Assembly (NCBI RefSeq): GCF_003611585.1
Contig: NZ_RAVW01000001.1
Location: 23,383 to 87,382, forward strand
Length of the DNA: 64,000 nt
DNA from: Corallococcus exercitus
GTDB taxonomy: Bacteria > Myxococcota > Myxococcia > Myxococcales > Myxococcaceae
Reading direction: 5' to 3'
The notes beneath the pieces were generated by a model that worked only from the letters and a program-made list of their open reading frames with translations, had not been told where the DNA came from and searched no databases. A program made the position numbers and the translations under genes. Of this stretch, positions 1 through 9,472 are shown piece after piece (position 1 is the first letter of the stretch; each line of letters begins with the position of its first letter).

Positions 1-532
1 GCATGAACACCAGGAGCACGCTGCTGCCGAAGTCCGGCTGGAGCATGCACAGCAGCACCAGGATGCCGCACAGGGCCAGGTGCGGCAGGAAGCCGATGGA
101 GAACGTGGCCACCTTCTCCCGCTTCTTCGCCAGCGAATAGGACAGGTAGACGAGCCACGCGAACTTGGCGATTTCGGCCGGCTGGAGGCTGAAGCCCGGC
201 AGGCGGATCCACCGCCGCGCGCCGCCCGCCGTGGTGCCGATGCCGGGGATGGCCACCGCGACGAGCAGCACGATGGCGATGAGCAGCAGCGGATACGCCA
301 GCCGCGCCAGCTTCCGCCAGCCCACCTTCATGGCCACCGCCATGGCCACGAGGCCCAGGCCCGCGGCGGACAGCTGGCGCTTGAGGAAGTAGAGGCTGTC
401 GCCCAGCTTGTCCTGCGCCAGCACCGCGCTGGCCGAGTACGTCATCACCAGGCCCAGCGCCACGAGCGCCAGCACCGCGCACAGGAGAATCGGATCGAAC
501 CGCACGGGGGCGGCCGGAGGAGAGGTCTTCAT
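1..532 (-). CDS. ftsW: Cell division protein FtsW (SEDS glycosyltransferase), partial, runs off left edge
   Basis: The first 177 codons of an integral membrane protein are visible, starting at ATG 532 and running leftwards off the window. The N-terminus (MKTSPPAAPVRFDPILLC) is followed by closely spaced hydrophobic helices. The segments MTYSASAVLAQ, YFLKRQLSAAGLG and GGARRWIRLPGFSLQPAE are typical of the SEDS family (FtsW/RodA), which polymerises lipid II into septal glycan together with a class B PBP. The gene starts 5 nt after the murD stop and is the last visible gene of the dcw cluster, which favours FtsW over RodA. The remaining transmembrane segments and the gene's end lie outside the window. 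Confidence 0.93.
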   Translation of the reverse strand, partial: MKTSPPAAPVRFDPILLCAVLALVALGLVMTYSASAVLAQDKLGDSLYFLKRQLSAAGLGLVAMAVAMKVGWRKLARLAYPLLLIAIVLLVAVAIPGIGTTAGGARRWIRLPGFSLQPAEIAKFAWLVYLSYSLAKKREKVATFSIGFLPHLALCGILVLLCMLQPDFGSSVLLVFM

Positions 533-537
533 CACGG

Positions 538-1908
538 TCAGAGCGCCCCGACCAGGCGCTTGAACGTGTCGCCCCGGTCCTCGAAGTTCTTGAACTGGTC
601 GTACGACGCGCACGCCGGGGACAGGAGCACCGTGTCCCCCGCCTTCGCGACCTCACGCGCCTTCGCCACCGCCTGGGCCAGCGTGCCGCACGCGTGCACC
701 GGCGCATCGTTCGCGTACGCCCGCGCCAGCGCGTCCGCGTCCTGGCCAATGGTCAGCACGCCCTTCACCTTCCCCTGCCCCGCCTCCACCATGGGCGCGT
801 ACGGCGCGCCCTTGCCCTTGCCGCCCGCGATGAGCCACACGTCGCCCGCGAACGCCTTGAGCGCCACCAGCACGGAGTCCACGTTGGTGGCCTTGGAGTC
901 GTTCACCCACTCCACGCCGTCCAGCACGCGCACGCTCTCCAGCCGGTGCGCCAGGCCCGGGTAGCTGTCCAGGCCCGCTTGCACCGCGTCCTTCGCCACG
1001 CCGCCCAGCCGCGCCAGCAGCGCCGCCGCCATCGCGTTCTGCGCGTTGTGCGCGCCCCGGAGCGAGCGGTTGGTGAGCGTGTAGGACTCGCCCGCGAACT
1101 CCAGTTCGAAGCCCCCGGACCGCGCGATGGCCAGCCCCGCCAGCTTCGGCGCGTCCACCACCGGGCGGCCCGTGAGGCTGAAGCCGTACACGGGCACTCG
1201 CGCGGAAGCGGCCAGCCCCATCACCGCCGCGTCGTCCGCGTTCACCACGGCGAAGTCGCTGGCGGGGTCCTGGTTCATGAAGATGCGCGCCTTGGCCGCG
1301 CCGTACTCGGCGTGGTTGGCGTAGCGGTCCAGGTGGTCCGGCGTGAGGTTGAGGATGGCCGCGCCCGTGGGCTTGAGCTGGTGGATGCCCTCCAGCTGGA
1401 AGCTGGACAGCTCCACCACCAGCGCGTCCCAGTCCCCGGGGGACATGGCGGCCTCCGCCAGCGGACGGCCCAGGTTGCCGCCCACGAAGGTGCGCAGGCC
1501 CGCCTTCGCGTACAGCTCGCCGGTGAGCGCCGTGGTGGTGCTCTTGCCGTTGGTGCCGGTGATGCCCAGGAAGCGCGTGCCCGTGAGGAAGCGGCCCGCG
1601 AGTTCAATCTCGCCCCACACGGGGACGCCCGACGTGCGCGCGGCCTCCAGCTCCGGCAGCGACAGCGGCACGCCCGGGCTCACCACCACCAGGTCCTGGC
1701 GGGTGAGCAGCCCCGGGGGCGTGGCGCCGGTGGCGAGCTCGACACCCTGCGCGCGAAGCTCCTTCGCCACGTCGCCGAGCGCGTCCTCGGAGCGCGCGTC
1801 CAGCGCCGTCACCTTCGCGCCCTGCTGGACGAGCAGCCGGAGCGCCGCGACGCCGCTCTTGGCCAGCCCGAACACCGCGACCTTCCGACCGGACAGCGAG
1901 GGATTCAT
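538..1908 (-). CDS. murD: UDP-N-acetylmuramoylalanine--D-glutamate ligase MurD
   Basis: Cytoplasmic Mur ligase that adds D-glutamate to UDP-MurNAc-L-Ala using ATP. The P-loop GTNGKSTTTAL and the Mur-ligase segments NLTPDHLDRY, GAHNAQNAMAAALL and WVNDSKATNVDS are all present. The N-terminal Rossmann part (VAVFGLAKSGVAALRLL) binds the UDP moiety. About 456 residues, normal for the family. I chose ATG 1908 (MNPSLSGRKV); a TTG six codons upstream at 1926 is in frame but would add residues ahead of the conserved start. It lies between mraY and ftsW in the dcw operon. Confidence 0.95.
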   Translation of the reverse strand: MNPSLSGRKVAVFGLAKSGVAALRLLVQQGAKVTALDARSEDALGDVAKELRAQGVELATGATPPGLLTRQDLVVVSPGVPLSLPELEAARTSGVPVWGEIELAGRFLTGTRFLGITGTNGKSTTTALTGELYAKAGLRTFVGGNLGRPLAEAAMSPGDWDALVVELSSFQLEGIHQLKPTGAAILNLTPDHLDRYANHAEYGAAKARIFMNQDPASDFAVVNADDAAVMGLAASARVPVYGFSLTGRPVVDAPKLAGLAIARSGGFELEFAGESYTLTNRSLRGAHNAQNAMAAALLARLGGVAKDAVQAGLDSYPGLAHRLESVRVLDGVEWVNDSKATNVDSVLVALKAFAGDVWLIAGGKGKGAPYAPMVEAGQGKVKGVLTIGQDADALARAYANDAPVHACGTLAQAVAKAREVAKAGDTVLLSPACASYDQFKNFEDRGDTFKRLVGAL

Positions 1909-1939
1909 GGGGCGGGCCGACCTCAATGGGGCAAAGCGA

Positions 1940-3118
1940 CTAGCGCAGTTTCAGGGACAGCAGGGCCACGCCACCACAGAGGATGGCGACAATCCAGAAA
2001 CGCACGATGATCTTCGGCTCGGCCAGTCCCTTGAGCTCGAAGTGGTGGTGCACGGGCGCCATCTTGAAGACGCGCTTGCCCGTCATCTTGAAGGACGCCA
2101 CCTGGATCATCACGGAGAGCGCCTCCGCGAAGAAGATGCCGTGGATGATGGCGGAGACGACTTCGTTCTTGGAGAACACCGCCAGCGCGCCCAGCGCGCC
2201 GCCCAGGGCCAGCGAGCCGATGTCGCCCATGAACACGGACGCCGGGTAGGTGTTGAACCAGAGGAAGGAGATGCCCGCGCCCACGATGCTCGCGCAGAAG
2301 ACGGCCAGCTCCGCGCCGCCCGGCACCTGGAGGATGCCCAGGTAGCGGTACAGCGGCGTGGCCGTGAGCTTCGCGACGCCGTTCACCGTCTCCGTGTCCG
2401 CGATGTGCAGCGTGGTGCCCGCCACGTAGCAGAGCACGCAGAAGGTCACCGCCGACACGATGGTGGGGACGATGGCCAGGCCGTCCAGGCCGTCCGTGAG
2501 GTTCACCGCGTTGGACGTGCCCACGATGACCACCCACGCGAAGACGACGTAGAACCAGCCCAGGTCCGGGTTGAACCAATGGGACGGCACGAACGGCAGC
2601 GTGAGCCGCGTGTCGATGAGCAGCGTGGGCCCGAAGGAGCCGTCCGCCTTCGTCCACGTGCACATCAGGCCGAAGATGGCGATGAGGTAGAAGACGGTCT
2701 GCAGCACCATCTTCTTGCGCCCGGCCAGGCCCTTGGAGTTGCGCTTGGACAGCTTGAGCCAGTCGTCCAGGAAGCCGATGAAGCCGTAGCCGAAGGTGAG
2801 GAGGATCATCACCCAGACGCCGCGGGACTTCAGGTCCGCGAACAGGAGCGTGCCCGCCGCGATGCAGATGAGGATGAGCGCGCCACCCATGGTGGGCGTG
2901 CCCTTCTTCTTCTGGTGCGTGTCCGGGGTGTCCTCGCGCACGTTGCTCTGCCCGTGCTGCTTCAGGCGCAGCCGCGCGATGAGGCGCGGCCCGATGAGCA
3001 TCCCCAGGAGCAGGGCGAAGACGCCCGCGGCGATGATGCGGAAGGTCGGGTAGCGCAGGAAGTTGAGGACGCGCCCGGCCTCGGTGTTCTGGATGAGCTC
3101 GTACAGAAGGTACAGCAC
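1940..3118 (-). CDS. mraY: Phospho-N-acetylmuramoyl-pentapeptide-transferase MraY
   Basis: Membrane enzyme that transfers phospho-MurNAc-pentapeptide to undecaprenyl phosphate, forming lipid I. The 392-residue protein has about ten hydrophobic helices and the family motifs TPTMGGALI, NAVNLTDGLDGLA (catalytic Asp-rich loop), FMGDIGSLALGG and PVHHHFELKG. The start is GTG at 3118, whose G is shared with the murF stop (TAGTG), so translation is probably coupled. Length is slightly longer than in E. coli (360), mainly in an early cytoplasmic loop containing DTPDTHQKKKG. Confidence 0.96.
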   Translation of the reverse strand: MLYLLYELIQNTEAGRVLNFLRYPTFRIIAAGVFALLLGMLIGPRLIARLRLKQHGQSNVREDTPDTHQKKKGTPTMGGALILICIAAGTLLFADLKSRGVWVMILLTFGYGFIGFLDDWLKLSKRNSKGLAGRKKMVLQTVFYLIAIFGLMCTWTKADGSFGPTLLIDTRLTLPFVPSHWFNPDLGWFYVVFAWVVIVGTSNAVNLTDGLDGLAIVPTIVSAVTFCVLCYVAGTTLHIADTETVNGVAKLTATPLYRYLGILQVPGGAELAVFCASIVGAGISFLWFNTYPASVFMGDIGSLALGGALGALAVFSKNEVVSAIIHGIFFAEALSVMIQVASFKMTGKRVFKMAPVHHHFELKGLAEPKIIVRFWIVAILCGGVALLSLKLR

Positions 3119-4518
3119 TAGTGACTCCCTCCGGGGGGGGACGCGCCCGTGAGGGCCGCCACCACGCGCTCCAATCGCATGCCGCGACTGGCCTTCACCA
3201 GCACCACGTCACCGGGAGAGAGCCGGGGCGTCAACCACGCCACCAATGGCTCCACTTCGGTGAAGTGGGCGGCGGAATCCTTCATGTCCGCGCTCCCCAG
3301 ACCGCCCGCGGACCGGGGGCCGAAGAACGCGACCAGCTTCGCGTGCCGCGCGACGAGCTCACCCAGCCGGGCATGCTCCTCCGCCTCGCCCGCGCCCAAT
3401 TCCAGCATGTCGCCCAGCACCGCCACCGCCCGGCCGCCTTCGGGCACCAGCGTGCCCAGCGTGACGAGCGCGGCCTCCATGGAGGCCGGGTTGGCGTTGT
3501 AGCAGTCGTCCACCACCGTGATGCCGTTCCTGCCGTCCACGATGTTGAGCCGGCGCGCGTACGGCCGCGCTGACTCCAGGCCCTTCACGCACTCCTCCGG
3601 GGAGTAGCCCAGGGCCAGCGCCGTCGCGAACGCCGCCGTCGCGTTCTGCGCGTTGTGCGGCCCCACGAAGTGCAGGCGCACCGGCCAGTCCTTCCCCTGG
3701 TAGCGCACGGTGGCCACCATGCCGTCGCGGCCCAGCGTGTGGACGGCGGTGAGCCGCACGTCCGCGCCCTCCGCCCGGCCGAACGTCAGGTGCTTCGCGC
3801 CGCTGCGCGCGGCCTGGCGCACGATGAGCGCGTCGTCCACGTTCACCACGGCGGTGGCCTGGGGCAACAGCTCGCGGAACATCTCCCCTTCCGCCTCCGC
3901 CACGCCCTCCAGGCTGCCCAGCCCCTCCAGGTGCTCCGGCTGGACCACGGTGATGACACCCGCGTCCGGCTGCACCTTGCGGGTGAGCCGCTCGATTTCG
4001 CCCGGCTGGTTCATCCCCACTTCGATGACGGCCGCCACGTGGGACGGCTCCAGCCGGAAGAGCGTGAGCGGGACGCCCACCTCGTTGTTGAAGTTGCCCT
4101 CCGTCTTCAGCGCGGGGCCGCGCGTGGCCAGGATGGCGCCCACCATCTCCTTGGTGGTCGTCTTCCCGTTGGAGCCCCCCACCGCCGCCACGGGGATGTG
4201 GAAGCGGCGGCGGTGCAGCGCCCCCAGCCCGCCCAGCGCGGCCAGGGTGTCGTCGACTTCATAGAGCGCGAAGCCCGGGGGCAGGGCCGGCAGCGCCCTC
4301 CCCCGCTTCACCACCGCGCCGGCCGCTCCCTGGCGCTGGGCACCGTCCACGAAGTCGTGGGCGTCGAAGCGCTCGCCCTGCAGCGCCACGAAGAGACACC
4401 CGGGGGTGAGCGACCGGGTGTCGGTGCAGACGGCGGGAAAGCCCGCGGCAACGGGCTCCCCGCGACGGGTCGCACCCGTCGCCTGCACCACCTCGTCATC
4501 GGAGAATCGAGCGGCCAT
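3118..4518 (-). CDS. murF: UDP-N-acetylmuramoyl-tripeptide--D-alanyl-D-alanine ligase MurF
   Basis: Cytoplasmic ligase that adds D-Ala-D-Ala to the UDP-MurNAc tripeptide. The 466-residue protein has the N-terminal MurE/F domain (VCTDTRSLTPGCLFVALQG), the ATP-binding P-loop GSNGKTTTKEM, the central motif FVGPHNAQNATAAFA, and VVDDCYNANPASMEAAL, which is diagnostic for MurF. ATG start at 4518. The stop overlaps the mraY GTG by one base. The 29 nt between murE and murF hold no obvious structure. Confidence 0.95.
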   Translation of the reverse strand: MAARFSDDEVVQATGATRRGEPVAAGFPAVCTDTRSLTPGCLFVALQGERFDAHDFVDGAQRQGAAGAVVKRGRALPALPPGFALYEVDDTLAALGGLGALHRRRFHIPVAAVGGSNGKTTTKEMVGAILATRGPALKTEGNFNNEVGVPLTLFRLEPSHVAAVIEVGMNQPGEIERLTRKVQPDAGVITVVQPEHLEGLGSLEGVAEAEGEMFRELLPQATAVVNVDDALIVRQAARSGAKHLTFGRAEGADVRLTAVHTLGRDGMVATVRYQGKDWPVRLHFVGPHNAQNATAAFATALALGYSPEECVKGLESARPYARRLNIVDGRNGITVVDDCYNANPASMEAALVTLGTLVPEGGRAVAVLGDMLELGAGEAEEHARLGELVARHAKLVAFFGPRSAGGLGSADMKDSAAHFTEVEPLVAWLTPRLSPGDVVLVKASRGMRLERVVAALTGASPPGGSH

Positions 4519-4547
4519 GGAGGGGGGGGGGTGTGGCCTTGGTGGGG

Positions 4548-6086
4548 TCAGCCCGGGATGCGGTTGGCCAGCGCGCGCGCGGCGACCTCGCGGTCGTCGA
4601 ACGCGAGCTTCTCCGTGCCCACCGTCTGGTAGGTCTCATGGCCCTTGCCGGCGATGAGGACGACGTCGTCGTCCTTGGCCAGGTTGATGACCTGCTCGAT
4701 GGCGGCGCGGCGGTCCGCGTCCACGAGGTAGCCCTTCTCCCCGACCTTCGCCTTGCCCGCGGAGATGCGGCGCAGGCCGCCCTTCTCCAGGCCCGGCGTC
4801 ACCTCCGCGATGATGGCCTCCGGGTCCTCCGAGCGCGGGTTGTCGCTGGTCACCATCACCAGGTCGGCGCCTTCCGCGGCCACGGTGCCCATCAGCGGGC
4901 GCTTGCCCTTGTCGCGGTCGCCGCCGCAGCCGAAGACGACGATGACGCGGCCCTTGGCCAGCGTGCGCGCCGCTTCGATGGAGCGCTTGAGCGCGTCATC
5001 CGTGTGCGCGTAGTCCACGAGCACCGCCGGCGCGGGACCGCCCCGGTGGTTCTCCGCGCGGTCCATGCGGCCGGCGACCTGGGACACGAGCTCGATGCCG
5101 CTCTTCACGTCCGAGCGGCTGATGCCCGCGCCCAGCGCGATGCCGGCGGCGAGCATGATGTTCTCCAGGTTGTGGGGCCCCAGGAGCTTGCTCTTCACCT
5201 TGATGTCGCCCGCGGGCGTCTTCAGGGTGGCCTCGATGCCCTTGAGCGAATAGGCGGCGTCCGCGGCGGAGATCTCCCCCGCGCCCGTGCGGCTGAACTT
5301 CCACGCCATGCGCTTCTGGCCGCGCAGCTCGTTGTAGATGCGGCTGGCGAAGGTGTCGTCACCGTTGACGACCGCGGTGCCCGTGGAGGAGAGGTTCTCC
5401 ACGAAGAGCTTGCGCTTCACCTGGAAGTACTCCTCCAGGTCCTTGTGGTAGTCCAGGTGGTCGCGGGACAGGTTGCTGAAGCCCACGGCCTTGAAGGTGA
5501 GCCCGTGCACGCGCTCCTGCGCGAGCGCGTGGCTGGAGACCTCCATGACCACCGTCTCCACGCCCGCGTCCACCATCTCGCGGAAGATGCGGTGCAGCTC
5601 CAGCGGGTCCGGCGTGGTGTTGGCCAGCTCCGTCGTCTTGCCGCCGAACTTGTAGCCCAGCGTCCCGATGACGCCCGGCGGGTTGGCCCCCGTGTACATG
5701 GCGGCCGTCGCGAGGATGGCCTCCAGCAGGTACGTCGTCGTCGTCTTCCCGTTGGTGCCGGTGACGCCCAGGAGCGTGAGCTTGTCGGCGGGGCGGCCGT
5801 GGAAGTTGGCCGCGATGAGGGCCAGCGCCTTGCGCGCGCTGCTCACCTTGAAGAACGGCACCTGCGAGGACTGCCCCTGCTTCTCCGACACCACGGCCAC
5901 GGCACCGCGCGATACAGCCTCACCAATGAACTGGGCCCCGTCTTCCTTCAGGCCCGGCACGGCGATGAAGAGATCCCCCGGCTTCACGCGCCGCGAATCC
6001 TGCGTCACTCCCGTGACGTCGACCGCGGAACGGCCGCCCGAGGTCTGCTCGGCCCCACACCCTGCGAGGACATCCGTCAGCTTCAT
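4548..6086 (-). CDS. murE: UDP-N-acetylmuramoyl-L-alanyl-D-glutamate--2,6-diaminopimelate ligase MurE
   Basis: Mur ligase that adds the third residue of the stem peptide. The P-loop GTNGKTTTTYLLEA and the Mur motifs FSNLSRDHLDYH and LGPHNLENIMLAAG are present. The motif DNPR (Asp415 onward, within TSDNPRSEDP) is the meso-diaminopimelate specificity signature, so a DAP-type peptidoglycan is predicted, as expected for a Gram-negative. 512 residues, ATG at 6086. It follows ftsI after a 51-nt gap and precedes murF. Confidence 0.96.
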   Translation of the reverse strand: MKLTDVLAGCGAEQTSGGRSAVDVTGVTQDSRRVKPGDLFIAVPGLKEDGAQFIGEAVSRGAVAVVSEKQGQSSQVPFFKVSSARKALALIAANFHGRPADKLTLLGVTGTNGKTTTTYLLEAILATAAMYTGANPPGVIGTLGYKFGGKTTELANTTPDPLELHRIFREMVDAGVETVVMEVSSHALAQERVHGLTFKAVGFSNLSRDHLDYHKDLEEYFQVKRKLFVENLSSTGTAVVNGDDTFASRIYNELRGQKRMAWKFSRTGAGEISAADAAYSLKGIEATLKTPAGDIKVKSKLLGPHNLENIMLAAGIALGAGISRSDVKSGIELVSQVAGRMDRAENHRGGPAPAVLVDYAHTDDALKRSIEAARTLAKGRVIVVFGCGGDRDKGKRPLMGTVAAEGADLVMVTSDNPRSEDPEAIIAEVTPGLEKGGLRRISAGKAKVGEKGYLVDADRRAAIEQVINLAKDDDVVLIAGKGHETYQTVGTEKLAFDDREVAARALANRIPG

Positions 6087-6137
6087 CTCTTCCCCTTCAC
6101 ATGCATTGCTGATGCGGGGCCTGGAAAGGACACGGCC

Positions 6138-8159
6138 TCATTGCCGCGTCGCCAGTTCCAGCGTCACCCGGGCCCCCTTCTCCACCAGCGCACCGGCGGG
6201 GGGGGTCTGAGATACGACTCGTCCACTGCCTTGCAGCTGTGGCTCCAACGCCGCGGCGAGCAACTTCACCACGGCTTCGCGTCCTGCCTGTCCCTGGACG
6301 TCCGGCACACGCACCGTGCCGGGCTCCGGGGTCTCGGTCACCGCATCCTCCAGACCGGCCCGCACGGGCACGGCCTTCGCCAACGCCTTCGGTGCCGGAG
6401 GGGGCACCACGGGCGCGGCGGCCGCGGCCACCTCGGCGGGTGCCACCGTCCGGGACGGGGGCACGGCCAGGTGGGCCATGGCAGCGGTAGCGATTTCCTT
6501 GAAGGCAGGGGCAGCCACGTTCCCCCCGTATACGTCTGTCTTGGGTTCGTCCACCACCACGAGAATCACGGCGCGCGGTGCCTCGGCTGGCACCATGCCC
6601 GCGAACGACGCGATGCGTTTGTCGGAATACCCCCTCGCCACGGGGTCCGCCTTCTGCGCCGTACCCGTCTTGCCGGCCACCCGGTAGTCGTCCATGGCGG
6701 CCTTGGGCGCGGTCCCTCCCTTGACCACCACGCTCTCGAGCATGCCCACGACCTGCCGCGCCACCCTCTGGGAAACGACCCGGCGCAGCTCCGTGGGCTG
6801 GTTCTCCAGCAGCACCACGCCGTCCGGGTCCACGACCTTGGAGACGAGGTACGGGCGCATCAGCACGCCGTCGTTGGCCAGCGCGCCATAGGCCGCCGCC
6901 AGCTGGACGGCGGTGGAGGTCATGCCCTGGCCGAAGGACTGGGTGGCCAGGGAGATGTCCGATTTCGGAAACGGGATGACGCCGCGGCTCTCGCCGGTGA
7001 GCGCCAGGCCGGTGCGTTCCGCGAAGCCGAAGGCGTGGTAGGCGGCGACCATCTTCTCCCGGCCCAGGGCCTCCGCGACCTTGGCGGCGCAGATGTTGGA
7101 GGACACCTGGAGGATGCCCTGCGCGTTGAGCCAGCCGTGCGGGTGGGTGTCGTTGATGGTGTGGCGGCCGATGCGGAAGGCGCCGTTCTCACAGAAGAAC
7201 AGCGTGTCCGGGGTGATGGCCTTCTGCTCCAGCGCGGCGGCCACCACGAAGGCCTTCATCGTGGAGCCGGGCTCGAAGGCGTCCAGCGCGGCACGGTTGC
7301 GGATGGCGTTCTTCACGCCGTCCTCGGGCGTGTTGGGGTTGAAGCGCGGGTTGTTGGCCAGCGCCAGCAGCTCCCCGGTGCGAGGGTCCAGCACCACCGC
7401 CATGCCCGCGACGGCCTTGGCGTCCTCCACGGCCTTGGCCAGCGCCTTCTCCGCGACGTACTGGAGGTGGCGGTCCAGCGTGAGCGTCACCGCGGCGCCC
7501 TGGCGCTCCAGCGGATCCATGGCGCCCTGGACCATCAGCTTGCGGCCCTTGGCGTCCCGGAAGCCGGAGGTGCGCGAGTTCTGTCCGGACAGCTCGTCCT
7601 CGAAGGCCAGCTCCAGGCCCTCCAGGCCGTGGCCGTCGGTGCCCACCATGCCGACGATGTGCGCGCCCAGCTCGCGCTGGGGATAGAAGCGCTTGGGCTC
7701 CTTGGTGAAGCCCAGGCCGGGCAGGCCCAGCGCCTTCACCGCCTCCACCTCCTGGGGCTTCGCCTGGCGCTTCACCCACGCGAAGCGCTTGGCGCGGGAC
7801 AGGCGCGCGGCCACGTCGTTGCCGTCCAGGTGCACCGCGCGGGCGAGCTGCCGGGCCGCCTGCTGCACGTTGGGGAGCATGGACGGATCCACCCAGATGG
7901 AGTCCACCTCCACGCTCTGCGCGAGCGGCGTGCCGCGCCGGTCGAAGATGTCCCCGCGCCGGGCCGGGATGTCGATCTGCCGGACGTACTGGTCCTGCGC
8001 CAGGCCGCGCAGCTTCTCCTGCTGGAAGACCTGGAGGTAGACCGCGCGGCCGAACGCCGTGCCCAGGAGCGCGAGGAACAGCCCGAACAAGAGCTGGACC
8101 CGCAGCCGGAGCCCCTTCGTGTTCGACTCTGGAATCCGCGCGCTCTTGAGGTCCCTCAC
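6138..8159 (-). CDS. ftsI: Septal class B penicillin-binding protein (FtsI/SpoVD type) with C-terminal PASTA domain
   Basis: Transpeptidase that cross-links septal peptidoglycan. Domain order in the 673-residue protein: short cytoplasmic tail, one TM helix (LLFGLFLALLGTAFG), PBP dimerisation domain starting at RRGDIFDRRGTPLA, transpeptidase domain with the three active-site motifs STMK (Ser299), SSN (in VSSNICAAK) and KTGT (Lys497), a Pro/Ala-rich linker, and one PASTA domain at the end (VRVPDVQGQAGREAVVKLL). A terminal PASTA domain is uncommon in proteobacterial FtsI but common in SpoVD-type PBPs. The start is GTG 8159, overlapping the ftsL stop as GTGA. Confidence 0.94.
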   Translation of the reverse strand: MRDLKSARIPESNTKGLRLRVQLLFGLFLALLGTAFGRAVYLQVFQQEKLRGLAQDQYVRQIDIPARRGDIFDRRGTPLAQSVEVDSIWVDPSMLPNVQQAARQLARAVHLDGNDVAARLSRAKRFAWVKRQAKPQEVEAVKALGLPGLGFTKEPKRFYPQRELGAHIVGMVGTDGHGLEGLELAFEDELSGQNSRTSGFRDAKGRKLMVQGAMDPLERQGAAVTLTLDRHLQYVAEKALAKAVEDAKAVAGMAVVLDPRTGELLALANNPRFNPNTPEDGVKNAIRNRAALDAFEPGSTMKAFVVAAALEQKAITPDTLFFCENGAFRIGRHTINDTHPHGWLNAQGILQVSSNICAAKVAEALGREKMVAAYHAFGFAERTGLALTGESRGVIPFPKSDISLATQSFGQGMTSTAVQLAAAYGALANDGVLMRPYLVSKVVDPDGVVLLENQPTELRRVVSQRVARQVVGMLESVVVKGGTAPKAAMDDYRVAGKTGTAQKADPVARGYSDKRIASFAGMVPAEAPRAVILVVVDEPKTDVYGGNVAAPAFKEIATAAMAHLAVPPSRTVAPAEVAAAAAPVVPPPAPKALAKAVPVRAGLEDAVTETPEPGTVRVPDVQGQAGREAVVKLLAAALEPQLQGSGRVVSQTPPAGALVEKGARVTLELATRQ

Positions 8160-8548
8160 CGCCCGGTCCCCCGCTCCGCGACGCGGACCGCCGGGGCCGC
8201 CGAGCGGGCCTGAGCGGTGCTGGACGTCTTCACGCGCTCGTCCGCCAGGGACACCACCGCGCCGCCCTTGGGCATGGCCATGCCCAGCTGCTCACGCGCC
8301 ACGCGCTCCAGGCGGCCCGGGGCCTTGAGCGTGGCCAGCTCCAGCTTCAGCCGGTCGTTCTCCCGGGTGAGCGAGCGGCTCTCGCCCTCCGCGTTGGACA
8401 GGCGGTAGCCCATGTCCACCACCAGCACGCGGCTGGTGACGTGGAGGATGCCCACGCCAGCGAACAGGGTGAAGAGCATGACGGCGGGCAGCAGGTGCAT
8501 CAGCACGCCGGCCACGGACACGGAGGGACGCGAGAGGGCCTTGCTCAT
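8156..8548 (-). CDS. ftsL: Cell division protein FtsL (septum formation initiator-like)
   Basis: Small bitopic division protein of the FtsQLB complex. The 130 residues comprise a short N-terminal tail, one TM helix ([20 protein letters not shown]) and a periplasmic coiled-coil ([19 protein letters not shown]) ending in the typical [11 protein letters not shown] segment. The identification rests on this architecture and its place between rsmH and ftsI, because FtsL sequences are poorly conserved. Its ATG overlaps the rsmH stop (ATGA) and its stop overlaps the ftsI GTG. The last 35 residues are Ala/Arg/Ser-rich and look disordered. Confidence 0.88.
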   Translation of the reverse strand: MSKALSRPSVSVAGVLMHLLPAVMLFTLFAGVGILHVTSRVLVVDMGYRLSNAEGESRSLTRENDRLKLELATLKAPGRLERVAREQLGMAMPKGGAVVSLADERVKTSSTAQARSAAPAVRVAERGTGR

Positions 8549-9450
8549 CGGATTTTCTCCACCGCGCGCAGGTGCGCGCTGCGAGAGCGGGGGTTGGCCT
8601 CGACTTCCGCTTCGGAAGCCGCGACGGCCTTCTTGGACACGAGGGCGAAATCACCCTGGCTGTTGCACACGCACACCGGGAAGCCCGGCGGACAGGTGCA
8701 CCCGCCCACCAGGGCGCGGAAGGCTTCCTTCACCTTCCGGTCCTCCAGGGAGTGGAAGGAGATGACCGCGGCGCGGCCGCCCACCTTGAGGAGCGACGGC
8801 AGCGCGGCGAGCAGCGCGTCCAGCGCCTCCAGCTCCCCGTTCACCGCCATGCGCAGCGCCTGGAAGGTGCGGGTGGCCACGTTGATGCGGTCCGGCCACG
8901 CCTTGCGAGGCACGGCGCGCTTCACCACCTCCACGGCCTCCAGCGTGCGCTGCGGCAGCGCCTTCTTCAGCTCCCGGGCGATGGGGCGCGCGAAGGGCTC
9001 TTCTCCATAATCCTTGAGCAGCCGCGCCAGGTCCCGCTCGTCCGTTTCGGCGATGAGCTCCGCGGCGGTGACGCCGCTGTCGCCCATGCGCATGTCCAGC
9101 GGGCCGTCCTTCATGAAGGAGAAGCCGCGCTCGGCCACGTCCAGCTGGGGCGAGGACACGCCCAGGTCCACCAGCACGCCGTCCACGGGCAGCAGGTCGT
9201 GCGCCACGCGGGGCAGGTCCGCGAAGTTGCCCTGCCGGGCCTGGAAGCGCGCGTTGCCGCCCATGCGGGCGGTGGCCGCCGCGAGCGCCACGGGGTCCCG
9301 GTCCACGCCCACCACGGTGGCGCCCCGGGCGAGCAGCGCCTGGGTGTGGCCACCGCCGCCGAGCGTGCCGTCGATGATCACCTTGCCCTCCGCCGGGTTC
9401 AGCAGCTCCACCGTCTCGTGGAGCAGGACGGTCTGGTGCTGGAAGTCCAC
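8545..9450 (-). CDS. rsmH: 16S rRNA (cytosine(1402)-N(4))-methyltransferase RsmH (MraW)
   Basis: S-adenosylmethionine-dependent methyltransferase acting on C1402 in the ribosomal P site. The 301-residue protein starts [17 protein letters not shown] and carries the SAM-binding motif [51 protein letters not shown] and [13 protein letters not shown], all strongly conserved in RsmH. It is translationally coupled to ftsL (ATGA). A 22-nt gap separates it from the upstream STAS gene. Confidence 0.96.
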   Translation of the reverse strand: MDFQHQTVLLHETVELLNPAEGKVIIDGTLGGGGHTQALLARGATVVGVDRDPVALAAATARMGGNARFQARQGNFADLPRVAHDLLPVDGVLVDLGVSSPQLDVAERGFSFMKDGPLDMRMGDSGVTAAELIAETDERDLARLLKDYGEEPFARPIARELKKALPQRTLEAVEVVKRAVPRKAWPDRINVATRTFQALRMAVNGELEALDALLAALPSLLKVGGRAAVISFHSLEDRKVKEAFRALVGGCTCPPGFPVCVCNSQGDFALVSKKAVAASEAEVEANPRSRSAHLRAVEKIR

Positions 9451-9472
9451 GGGAGGGGGCCTTGGGTGCGGG

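Noticed and set aside
1343..3121. Long plus-strand frames opposite murD/mraY, and similar frames opposite the GT, YihY, DUF58 and moxR genes
   Set aside because: All lie exactly over well-supported genes and show shadow composition; no ribosome binding site or family motif.
4533..8213. 1226-codon plus-strand open frame opposite murE-ftsI
   Set aside because: It is the antisense shadow of two clear genes; His/Arg/Ala/Leu-rich composition is what GC-rich antisense frames give, and no domain is recognisable.
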